From positions 2,728,001-2,792,000 of the forward strand of contig NC_068560.1 of assembly GCF_022201045.2 (NCBI RefSeq): a stretch of 64,000 nt of DNA, written 5' to 3'. Origin of the DNA: Citrus sinensis. Lineage: Eukaryota > Streptophyta > Magnoliopsida > Sapindales > Rutaceae. Shown in pieces: positions 37,018-47,348 of this stretch. Position 1 is the stretch's first letter. Every line of letters starts with the position of its first letter. The notes beneath the pieces are model-generated. The model worked only from the letters and a program-made list of their open reading frames with translations. It did not search any database and was not told the origin of the DNA. The position numbers and the translations under genes are program-made.

Positions 37018-37358
37018 AGGGCGTTCAAGCCGTTTCTGGACGTAGAACCAGAGGAAGATGTGAGCCACAGTCGCAACTACCTGTAAATATCCTTTCACTT
37101 TACTGTTATTTTATTTCACTATTGTTTTATTGTGTGCATTATTGTCTTTAAAAATTTTATTACTGTTTGCTTTTTCCTTATTACTGTTTTCTTTTTCCCT
37201 TTTACTGTTTCCTTTTTGACTAGCGAGCCACGTGCTTTACGCGTTATTTGACACTGACATGTTACCTCATACATAACTGTGATCCACTGTCACCAAGATT
37301 CTTAAATGTGATTTCCTTTTTGTCAAGCACTCACAAATTGTTTTCGAGAAGTATCACA

Positions 37359-38027
37359 ATGGCAGCTACTCCCAATAGACAATTCAAGAACATTTGTGTG
37401 CTTTCTGGATTTACCTATGGCAAACATAAAGAGTTCGTTGAGGCAGCTATAGATCTTGGTCGAAGCATAGCAGCGAGAAAATTACATTTGGTGTATGGAG
37501 GAGGTAATCGAGGGTTATCAAAAATGGTCTCAGAAGCAGCTTTTATCAGAGGAAGTCAAGTGTTAGGCATCATCCCAAGAGTCCTAAAACCATTGGGCAG
37601 TTCGTCTGACTCATCAACTGGAGAAGAGTTAGTCGTCTCAGGTATGCAAGAAAGAATAACTGAAATGCTTAATTATGCTGATGCTTTTATTTTCCTTCCA
37701 GGAGATCTTGCAACACTAGAGGCACTTATCACACTAGCATCTTGGGCCCATCTGCACATCCACCAGAAACCCATCGGTTTGTTAAATGTCAATAACTTTT
37801 ATGATGGCTTTATCGCATTTCTTAACCATGCAATAAAAAACTATTTCATTCCCGCTAATGTGAAAAAACTCTTTATTTGTGCTCACACTGCTAATGAGCT
37901 ACTGGATCTATTACAAGCTTATAGACCGGAGCCAGACCCCTGGACCTTTGTGTTGGAGCGTCCAAATAATGATGGTAACAGTAGCAGCAGTAAGAAGTAC
38001 AAATTAGATTTAACTCTCCGCCTGTAA
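37359..38027 (+). CDS. Retrotransposon ORF4: captured LOG-like (cytokinin-activating enzyme fold) protein
   Basis: 222 aa from the Met at 37359; the frame is open further upstream but that part lacks family character. LOG enzymes release free cytokinin bases from riboside 5'-monophosphates. Family landmarks in order: FKNICVLSGFTYGK (9-22), LVYGGGNRGLSKMVSEA (44-60), VLGIIPRVL (68-76), MQERITEM (96-103; catalytic Arg99 position kept), PGDLATLEA (114-122) in the PGGxGTxxE position, then WAHLHIHQKPIGLLNV and a C-terminal helix. In the catalytic loop two glycines became Asp and Ala and the final Glu became Ala; an adjacent Glu121 remains. Phosphoribohydrolase activity is therefore doubtful. No introns, whereas host LOG genes have several, so it was captured through RNA. 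Its frame is undisrupted. Confidence 0.85.
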   Translation: MAATPNRQFKNICVLSGFTYGKHKEFVEAAIDLGRSIAARKLHLVYGGGNRGLSKMVSEAAFIRGSQVLGIIPRVLKPLGSSSDSSTGEELVVSGMQERITEMLNYADAFIFLPGDLATLEALITLASWAHLHIHQKPIGLLNVNNFYDGFIAFLNHAIKNYFIPANVKKLFICAHTANELLDLLQAYRPEPDPWTFVLERPNNDGNSSSSKKYKLDLTLRL

Positions 38028-39970
38028 ATATTTTCTTCTGTGTTGCACCACCCAGGTGATGTCTTCTAAACTCTACTTCTTTCATTTCAAACATTGAGGA
38101 CAATGTTTCGTTCTGGTTGGGGGGAGGGAATAGTTGACAATTATGAAATTTTGGTTAAGTTTTTACTAATTTTTTGTTGTAGAAACTAACTGTTGCTAAC
38201 TTTTTGTGTTGAAGATGGCTGAATATGGAGTGTAGTGACTCTAGAAACGCATCTTCATCGTTTAAAAAAAAAAATTAAAAAAAAAAACTTAAAAAAAAAT
38301 TAAGACATTTTCTTTTTTCTTTATTATGTGTTTATGTTTATTTTTCTTCTTTTTAATTTATCCTCTATAAAAATGCATTTTCCAACTTTTGAGTCGAAGA
38401 TGGCTGAATATGGAGTGTAGTTCCTCTAGAAACGCATCTTCTTTAAAAAAAATAATAAAAAAATCATTTTCTTTTCTATCATTTTTGTAACTTTTCTAAA
38501 TTAATTTTTCTACATCATTTTCACATTTCTGCATGCATATTATTTTTTTTTTTATGTTTAGAATAGGTTGGGGGGTAGAATGTTGTTTAAAAAAAAAAAA
38601 TTTTTGATTTGTTTTAACATTGGGTGACATGATTAATTTAAATTTTAGTATTTGTATTATCTTTGGTCTTAAGTGATGTTACGCTATGTTTGCTACTTTA
38701 CATGTTGATGTCGGAGACAAATGTGAGTTGCTTGAAGGAATGAACATGTCATAATAAGTACCAAGTGAGTTTTTGAGCCTATTATTTTTCTTGGAGAATA
38801 ACCCTTTTGCCCACTCTTTATACAGCTTAGCAGTTTATTATTTTATACACGATCTCTAAATTACTTTTGAGTTAACCCTTAAAAAAAAAATTGTAAAATA
38901 AAAAAAAAAGAGAAAAAAGAAAAAGAAAAAAGAGTGTGTTGCTACATTTGGAGGCCCATCTAACTAGTAGATATGGAAGATTATTTAGAGCCCTAAAAGA
39001 CGATGGAGAGGCCATCTTTGATCCGTTTGAGCCTTTCAAGCCATCCCTTTTATTTAATATCCATAGTTAACCCTTTTGAGCCTTTAAAAAAAAAAAAAAA
39101 AAAAAAAAAACCTTTTCTTTGTCAACTTATCATCTTGACCCACTCCGATTTGGAGTATTACCCGATATCTTATAAGTTCCATCACCTATTTATGTTTGAG
39201 AAAATGTAAATAATTATTTTGTTCAGTGAAGTTATGCCAAATAAAAAAAAAAAAACAAAAACAAAAACAAAAACAAAAGTTGTTATTTCAAAAGAATAAA
39301 AATAGGTGAAATCCACCTTGCAACTTCCAAAAAAAAAAAAAAAATTCTCTGCATTTTTCTCAAACATACACTTTGTTTTCCTTATTTCCTTTCTTTGTTA
39401 GCCATATCCCTAGCCTACGTTACGTCCTAATAAAAGTCCTTCTTGATTTTAGGGAACTATAGTTTGAAGTAGAAGCTAGTTATATGGGCTAAAAAGATGT
39501 AGTGATGCATAAAAAAAAAAAGATAAATAAAGTGGGTTGACTAACATTTTATTTGACTTGAGATCGTATTATTTCTAAGCTGAGGGCATATTTATTTCAT
39601 CTTGGTGAGAGCATGTGATATCATTTCTTTATTATTTTCTCTCTCAATTACCATTCATTGGAGTGACTATGTTTATTGGGTTTTAATTTCTTTGTGAGAG
39701 TGTCACCACTTCCAGTGAGATTTTGGGGTTTGACATGTCATTCTTGAAAGTAGATATAACAAAGTCTACTGGGCTGATTCATATGGATGGTTAATATGGG
39801 TGTGATATTTCTTTAGACTGGAGATAATGCTTATACTTTTATTTGATTGCTATCATTAATCTGATTGAATAAATATGAGTGTTTCAAAAAAAAAAAAAAA
39901 AAAAAAAAGAAAAATCATTTTGAATTTGAATTTTGTTTTCGCTTTATTTGCTAGGGACTAGCAATAAGCT
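38028..39970 (+). other. Noncoding 3' tail of the retrotransposon
   Basis: Rich in A-runs and T-runs, without supported ORFs. It contains a duplicated hairpin segment (38212-38445) and two polypurine-like blocks, GGTTGGGGGGAGGG near 38116 and GGTTGGGGGG near 38567, that resemble the true polypurine tract next to the 3' LTR. Long noncoding tails of this kind are usual in Athila elements. Confidence 0.6.
38212..38445 (+). repeat. Duplicated 185-bp-spaced segment with a self-complementary arm
   Basis: AAGATGGCTGAATATGGAG followed by TGTAG, CTCTAGAAACGCATCTTC occurs at 38212 and again at 38397. Each copy starts GAAGATG (or CGAAGATG) and ends CATCTTC, so each can fold on itself. Both are followed by A-runs. 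Confidence 0.8.
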
Positions 39971-39982
39971 GGTTGGGGGGTG
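39971..39982 (+). other. Polypurine tract of the retrotransposon
   Basis: GGTTGGGGGGTG directly abuts the 3' LTR (first base 39983). Its position fits the plus-strand primer of reverse transcription. Confidence 0.75.
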
Positions 39983-41339
39983 TGTTGAGTGTTAGAAAAT
40001 GCATATTTATAAAGGAGAAAACCGTCATTTTACATTTCAAGTCTTACTAACAACCCTTACTTTTATGTATTTAACCTTCTTGTGATGTAATTACGTGTGT
40101 GTTATTTTAATTAAGTATTTTATGTATTTTAGGGGCAGTATAGCCATTTCATAATAAAGGAGAGATCAGACGGCAAAACGGACATCACTTTTGAACTCAG
40201 GACGGTCGAAAACCTTAGGAAGAGCATAAAAGGAAAAATGGCACTATTCACATGTACGGTACTATTCACGTATACGGTACTGTCTACGTTACTGTTCACG
40301 ACACTGTTCACATAGACGGATCGATGACGTGGCATTGACCGATGATGTGGCATTGACTGATGAGGTGTCACGATCCTGTTGGGCTAAAATTCTTATGTAC
40401 TGTTGATGGTGACGTGGCAGCATATCAGTGGACGAAAAATCTCGTGTACGGTGCATGCATCACACAGGATTATTTTCAATCAAACCGCGTTACTGTTCAA
40501 AGTCGGGTCAAACCGTGTTACTGTTCATCCGCGTGGTCAAACCGTGGACTGTTGACTGATGACGTGGCGCAATCCTGAGCGTCCAAACTGTTTTTAATCC
40601 GATGGCCATGATTTACTCCATGTATCTATAAAAAGGGGGCCTCCCCCCCCTAATTTGATATCTCTGAATCCATTTTTGGGATCTATTTTCTGTAATTCCC
40701 TCTCCATCTTGTATTTTCTTCGTATTTTAATAAATTCCCATTTTGCCCCTAGTTCAATTATGAGTGGCTAATTTTCTTTCAAGCTTGGGTTGAAGGTGAA
40801 GTCTCAACATGTGTCATGGGCTTAATTTGGTAAATTTATTTTCTCTTCCCCTCTAGTTTTTGTGGATGTTTTGACTTCTCGTCGACAAATAATACTAATC
40901 TTGTCTAGTACCGCCTTGGTTTCACCGGCCCTCTAGTACAAGGTTATTATTATTTGGCACGATAAGCCCTTAGCACCATATTGATTAGAGCGTGGTTCAT
41001 GAGGTGTGGATTCCCCCCTCATGATTTAATTGGCATTAATAAGGAATATTTAGCCCATGATGCATGTTGATACGGATCCAGATACCCAAGTACGTCATTT
41101 CAATAGAATTCTCTTCAATTTATTCTCACCATTTCAATACCAATTTTAGAATTTATTCTCTCCATTTTAATTTAAGTTTTAGCATATTCCAATCATTTCC
41201 ACCACAAATCTAATCACTCATTCACAAAATTAATTCTACACAATTAAAATCCACCTCCTCGTGGGATCGACACTCGTCACCATTAATCTATACTACAACA
41301 GATTCGTGCGCTTGCGAGTACATTAAAATTTGCACAACA
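39983..41339 (+). repeat. 3' LTR (1,357 bp)
   Basis: Matches the 5' LTR except, by eye, C/T at the CATTTCA(C/T)AATAAAGG site, G/A at TTAGGA(G/A)GAGC, C/T at GGGATC(C/T)ATTTT, and a C-run of eight instead of seven. Followed by the GCAGC target duplication. Confidence 0.97.
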
Positions 41340-41713
41340 GCAGCAACTTGCAATTTATACTTTGTATCGTTATTATATATTTATGCTCATGCAAGATCAG
41401 GTTTTATTTTTTAGGATAATCAGGTTTTATTTTTGGGCAAGTTAAAAATAAAGGTAACATGCAGCTTTTCTAAAATTAAAAAAATAATTGGCCGGATTTG
41501 CAATCAATGCATTTTGAGAAACAACCAATACAAAATTTGCTTTAGAGACATGCATTTTTCCGCAACATTATGTTGAATACATTAAATTTTAATTGGCACA
41601 CACGGCGCACATGACCTGTCATTTACGGTCCTGGACGAAAAATGATTTGACACACCTAAAAGAGAGAGAGAGATGTTATGTCAATTGTAGCTTTCAAACA
41701 GTCGACAAACGTA

Positions 41714-41739
41714 AATAGTATGTGCCGGCACATACTATT
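41714..41739. repeat. Perfect 26-bp palindrome in the fourth array copy
   Basis: AATAGTATGTGCC followed by its exact reverse complement. Homologous positions in the other copies (about 26690, 27770, 28545 and 51020) carry imperfect versions with the same ATAGTAT/ATACTAT arms. Confidence 0.85.
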
Positions 41740-42020
41740 ACTAAATCGTCGCTTGTATTCGGTCACTAACAATGCGTCAATGGTTTAAATCACAACGAAA
41801 CGACGAATCGTCCTCATTGTACATGTGAAAATGACGCATTATCTGACATATTGATTTCCAAAAGATTTGAATAAATGGAAGGGATCTTCTCTTTTCTTTT
41901 CTCTGATGATTACATAAAATAATAATCATCGAAATTATAATTATAGAAAAAATTAAAATTTACTAATAAAAATCATTAATTGCACGACAGTTTCTAATTA
42001 TTTACAACTAAAAGAATGGA

Positions 42021-42061
<41 letters not shown>

Positions 42062-44833
42062 CTTTAATAGTCTATGATTTAGTATTTTATTAGGGAAATT
42101 TACAGTAATAACCATTAAAGTTTTGATTTTTTTCATCTTAACCCCCCAAAAATATTTCTATCAACATTAGCCATTAAACAACTTTTGAGACCAAAATACC
42201 CCTCCCTCATCTCTCCCCCAACACTCCCTTTCACTCATCTCTCCCAAACCGATCCAACTCCCATCATCGGCAGTGACATCAACCCTCGTCGGCGGCGGCT
42301 CCATCTCTCACCGGCATCCGATCTACGATCTACAACCTTTAACAAAACCTAGGTTAGTCATTTTTCTTATATTCATTAATTTAAAATGAGATTTTAGAAT
42401 AATAATAGTTATAGCTTGAGAATAATGGTGGTGGTGGTGGTGTTTGTGGTGGTTGGTGGTGTTTGGGAGTATTTTTTTTCGATTTTGAAGTGTTGTGGCT
42501 TAATTTTGGGGGTGGGGAGGGAGGGGGGCAGGGCGCGCGCGCGCCCATCGCTGGACAGCAGAGCGCGCTGTCGCACCAGCGCGCCCATCGCACAAAAAAT
42601 TAGAGTGTTTTTTTTAACGAGTCAATTTTTTTTTCTGTAAACGTAATGTAGTAATTTTATAAATATTACAGAGACATGGCGAAATCAGAATCACCGGATA
42701 TCGAAGTAGGCAAGATGTATTTTCGTTATGCTGATCACTTTCCTGGTCGAATTTCGAGCATGTGTAAGTTATCTTCGGTCGTAAAAGCCATCGAGGGAAA
42801 ATTAACAAAGCGGCAGTTGAGTATGTTCAAAAAGGATATATTTGGGCATTTCTTGGAGTGTCGAAGTTTTCCATTTAGTGGGGTAATTTTGCACAATCTT
42901 TTACTGAGGCAAGTGGCCCATGAAGAAGATAGCCGTGAGGATCAGTTATGGTTTTAAATTGGTGAGCATTTGATTCGCTTATTAATTGTCGAATGGTGCT
43001 TGGTTACTGGACTTTCATTTGGTGTTGATACCAATCAAAAAAATGATGAAATGGAGCAGAGGCTACGTAATACGTATTTTGGTGGTGTGCATCGTAAGAT
43101 TAATGTGAACGAATTCGATGCAATTTTTAAGGAGTTGAAATTCGAGGAAATGGACGATATGAACGCATTAAAGATTGCGTTGTTTTATTTTGCGGACAAG
43201 GTACTAAATGCAAGAAAAAATTGGCTTGACCAAGTTGATGATATACAGTACTTCTGAAAGCGTCCATGGGGTCTATTGTCGTTGGAAATGATTTACGAGA
43301 GTCTTGACAATGCACTGTTCGAGAAAGACGAGAAATTTAAGAAGACTCGGTTGAAAAATCCAGATCATAACATTGAAAAATACAATCTTTACGGCTTTAC
43401 GTCTGGGGTTCAGGTGCGTTTTTTTTTGTTTATTACTAAGTTTTATAGTATTAAAAATTTGATAGTTGTTTTATTTGATTTTTCACTTTGGTTGTTATAG
43501 GCTTGGATTTACGAAGCAATCGGAGGGTTGCCATCAACATGGGTCGTCAAAACGAAGAATAAGATTCCCCGCATTTTGCAATGGAAGCCCATGGCGTCTT
43601 CGAGAATCAATTTTACGGAGGTTTATTCGTTCTTCAACGACGAATCTCGTCTTGTAAGTAATATGTATTACTTATTTTTTTAACTTTACTAAATTTAAGT
43701 TATGTATACTTACTTAAAATTTTCAATTGAATTTATGACAAGGGGACGTTTTACAAACTCTTGAGCCAATTCAAAGGAGAGTAGCAGAAAATATTGACTC
43801 TCTGTAAAGGATTACTTGCCAAGCATTCCAAACTGGGTTCATAAGGTTGGTATACTCTAAGTACTAAAAATTTTTTAATCGAATTTTTTTATTTTTCATT
43901 TACTAATTTTAAATGATACTTTATACAGCAGCAACCCTCAATGAACACGATGCCGTCGGTTACAAGGCAATCAGACGAGCATGACGATCATGACGACATA
44001 CCAAACCCAATACCAGAGCAGCGTCATGACACTTATGAGGATGAGGCCCCGGCTGTTGATGACCACCAGCAGCAAACAGACAACTCTGATGACGCACGGG
44101 ATTCTGAGGTTATAAATAATATACGATATTTTTCCTTTATAAATTATTAATTTTTTATTGTTATTCTAAAGTTTTCTGTTTTTTCTTTTGTAATAGTCGA
44201 GGACAAAGCAGTTTAATGATTACATACGACGACGGCTGGATAAGATTGATCGTAACATGTATGAAATAAAGTCAGAATTAAAAGATTTTAAAGAAACCGT
44301 TGTTGGCTTCATCGACACATTTTCTAAACGTCCAAATAAGGATTCTCTCACTGCACGCTCGTATGCGGTGAGCAAATTTAAATTTAATAATTATGTTCGT
44401 TTAACTTTTAATTTAATAGTTGTTTAATATGTTCTTCTTGGCGAATGGACAGGCCCCGACTGACTATGGAGTGTATACTGACGTGGGCAATGAAAATTTG
44501 TCTACGCCCACGTCATTGTATAGTTTCTACGGGGATGTTAGTGGGGAGAGCGTGCAGGTGTTCTCTAAGGTGCCTCTCGGCGTTAGTAAGTTCGGACGCG
44601 CGTACATACCGTCGTATGTTTATAACAATCCTTACATGATTCCTCCAGTCAGGCGAAGACAGAACATCCGGCCTTTACCTCGACCCCAAATCTTGGAGCA
44701 TGCGATTGACATGAGTACGACTGTGGATATAAATCCACTGAGAGGATTGGAGGACTCTAGCATGTTTGCTGAGTTTGATCGATGGTTCGCTGGTGATATG
44801 ACAGTGGTTCGGAGAGTCCGGCACCCGCGGTCA

Positions 44834-46201
44834 TGTTAACATATATGTTTCCATAATATTGATTTTGATGATAATAAACAAGATTAAGAATGATTAATCT
44901 TTTAAGATCAAATTATTTTTTATACATCTTAAATAAATCATTATTTTCACATTTTAAAGGTTTTATATTTAATGAAAAATGATTTTATGAAATTGATTGT
45001 GTTTATTCTTTTTAAATAAATCATTATTTTCACATTATAAATGTTTCATATTTAATGGAAAAATGATTTTATGAAATTGGTTGTTCTTCAAAGTTTATGG
45101 TTTAATTGAAAGAATTTTGAAAACTTTGAAATAAACAAGTATTGCTTGAATTTTTGGTAAAGGACTTATTTGAAAAGTTTCATATCATTTTTGGCTATAC
45201 CATAATTTCAGAAAGTTTTGGGATTAACCAAACATTACTTAGAAATTCTGAAATTGGACCTATTTGTAAAGTTTTATAACGTTTTGGGCCGTAACACAGT
45301 TTTATAAAGTTTTGGGGTCAAACGATAAATTTGGGAAATATTTCACTGTAGCAGTTACTGTAGAAAACGGCGATCCGACATCTTGATAACGGCTCACCGA
45401 CATCTAACAGAATTGAAGATTAGTCTCTGGAACTAAACGGCAAACCGACATGTGTGATAAACGGCTCGCCGATATCAACCAGTAGCCTCTAGACCTAAAC
45501 GGCGATCCGACATCTAGAAAACGGCGATCCGACAATTTGAAAAATCAGCTCAACGGTCATATTGACCAATCAAACGGCGATCCGACATCTAGTTAGCGGC
45601 GATCCGACAGTGTGCAGAAAGTCAATAACGGCTAGTTTTCAGCTCCAACTATAAATAAGCTCAATCCAATTCAAACAAGATTAATTCCAACGATCATCAT
45701 TGAGCAAAATATTGAGAATACAACTTTCATTGAGCTTTAAATCTTTGTATTCATCTCATTCATTCACACATTGAGCTTTCACTTGTGATCAAACACATTG
45801 TGTGAGAGAGATTCATTTGTAATCTTTTTTGTAAAATCAAGTTAAAAGATTGTAAGTGTTGGGATACACTTGGGTTAAGAGATTGGGGATAATCTCTTGT
45901 TGTAAAGGTCCATTGACACCTTGGAAGTCAATTGTAAGCGTTTGAAGCCTTGGGAGGCTAGCTTAGTGAAATCCTCAAGCCCGGTGTGCTTGGAGGCGTG
46001 GACGTAGGCGGGGATTGCCGAACCACGTAAAAATCCTTGAGTTTGCTTTCTCTTCCCTTACTCATTTATTATTGTGCTTTTATTGAATTTATTGTTTTCA
46101 AATTTATTAAGGCATTAGATTGGATTTGTGTGTGGTTTGCCTAGGATAATTTTTAAAAACCCAATTCACCCCCCCTCTTGGGTTGCCTAGTTAGTATTTC
46201 A
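44834..46201. mobile_element. Solo LTR (1,368 bp) inserted in the MULE
   Basis: From TGTTAACATATATG to TTAGTATTTCA, flanked by GGTCA duplications (44829-44833 and 46202-46206). The AATTCACCCCCCCTCTTGG block near the right end is typical of SIRE/Maximus-type Copia LTRs (family by memory, not searched). No internal region remains, so it is the product of LTR-LTR recombination. It splits an exon of the ULP1-like gene: reading resumes in frame after the element and one GGTCA are removed. Confidence 0.88.
45366..45620. repeat. Dispersed short repeats AACGGCGATCCGACATC inside the solo LTR
   Basis: About eight copies of AACGG(C/A)(G/T)(A/C)(T/A)CCGACAT(C) at irregular spacing, each combining AACGGC with a CGACA core. 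Four carry the full AACGGCGATCCGACA. This is GC-rich sequence within an otherwise AT-rich LTR, in what would be U3. Confidence 0.8.
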
Positions 46202-47348
46202 GGTCATTCTTTGAAATACTTTTGGGTTTAACTTCGATGGGATGGCTAGGCGATGAGGTAATTATATTTTCAAAGTTCTTTGAGTAATGTGGATTTGTAT
46301 ATAAATATTTTCTTTTAAATCGTAATGTTTATGTTTGTCTACAGCATATTCACGAGTATTTTTGCTTGCTTAGCGAGAAACAACGGCAGTATCTGAATGC
46401 CTTACTTCAACGTGTCACACATACCGACACATTTTTTTGGGTAACGTGCCAACATAACGAACATAAATATTATTTATGTTTTTTTTAATTATCGCCTTTA
46501 AGTTTTGTTAATTAATGCATTTCTTGGTTATCTATGTATTACGTGTTCTTGACTCAGTTATGGAACAATGGGGATTGTGCGGTCGATTCATTAGAATTCG
46601 ACAACCGCTTGAATAGCTATCTTTGTGGGCGACAGCACACAATGTCCAAATCGATGACGGATGTCGATATGGTATGTAGTTTATTGCATTTCATATACAA
46701 GTTGTCGATTTTTCTTAGTCCGGCCTTTTCAATTTCATATATAACGAAGATGTTTTTGAATTTTTATATACAGTTACTGATCCCTGTTAACTTGGACGGC
46801 GAGCATTGGGTACTGGCACGAGTAGACTTTCGGAAAAATAAAGTCTGGATTTATGACTCATTACTCACATGCCGCGACGACAAAAGATACAGGTTGAAAT
46901 TCAAGCCACTTGAAGTTATCTTCCCTCGATGGTTGGAATATGTTGGGTTCTACAACATCCGACCTGAGTTACGGAGTGTCGACCCCTGGAAAGTTATCGC
47001 AGTTAGGAGCCGCCACAACAGGAGCGCGGAACTGGCGATTGCGGTGTTTTTGTATTGACGGTTACGATGTATTTAATGTTCGGGCTTACATTAGAGTTTA
47101 TCGCTAGTCATGTCGAGTACTTTAGAAAGAAGATTGCGATTGACATATTTAATGACGATATTGTATTGTAAATCGTTGTAGTAATTTCACTGTTGAAATT
47201 TAAATTTTGATTCTAATTTGCGCACTTAAGTTTATATAATTTGAATGCTCACATTTTAATATTAAAAAAAAATCACACTCACATATAAGTGTACAATACA
47301 CTAAAAAAATATAACAGTTTTAACCAACGAATCATTGAAACAATACAA

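Larger units (their letters stand above)
28799..41339 (+). mobile_element. Full-length young Ty3/Gypsy (Athila-type) LTR retrotransposon with a three-ORF cargo region
   Basis: 12.5 kb from TGTTGAG to CAACA, flanked by GCAGC duplications (28794-28798 and 41340-41344). Order: 5' LTR, tRNA-Asp primer site, uninterrupted gag-pol (PR-RT-RNaseH-IN, the Gypsy order), three small ORFs, a noncoding tail, polypurine tract, 3' LTR. The RT block [10 protein letters not shown]...[10 protein letters not shown], with the ELIPTR insertion before it and the Asp primer site, points to Athila. LTRs differ at three substitutions plus one C-run length change by eye, so insertion is recent. It sits inside the third copy of the repeat array. 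Position and size of the extra ORFs match the env-like slot of Athila, but their contents do not look like a known env. Confidence 0.95.
42676..47171 (+). pseudogene. MULE-borne DUF1985 / ULP1 (C48) peptidase-like gene, broken
   Basis: Several exons. The first (42676 to about 43410) encodes the DUF1985 region (FPFSGVILHNLLLRQV, LIVEWCLVTGLSFG) but has in-frame stops TAA at 42955 and TGA at 43255. Further exons follow near 43501-43653, 43929-44107, 44197-44368, 44453 (split by the solo LTR) to 46255, 46345-46440, 46559-46672 and 46774 onward. The last encodes a SUMO-protease-like core with GEHWVLARVD (His), WIYDS (Asp) and, in a different frame after a shift near 47000, QERGTGDCGVFVL with the nucleophilic Cys (codon at 47040). 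So there are two stops, one frameshift and one LTR insertion. ULP1 proteases remove SUMO; this copy cannot make an intact one. Confidence 0.8.

Noticed and set aside
38880-39910. Multiple long A-runs suggesting SINE or processed-transcript tails
   Set aside because: They lie inside the retrotransposon's noncoding tail with no SINE promoter boxes or target duplications around them.
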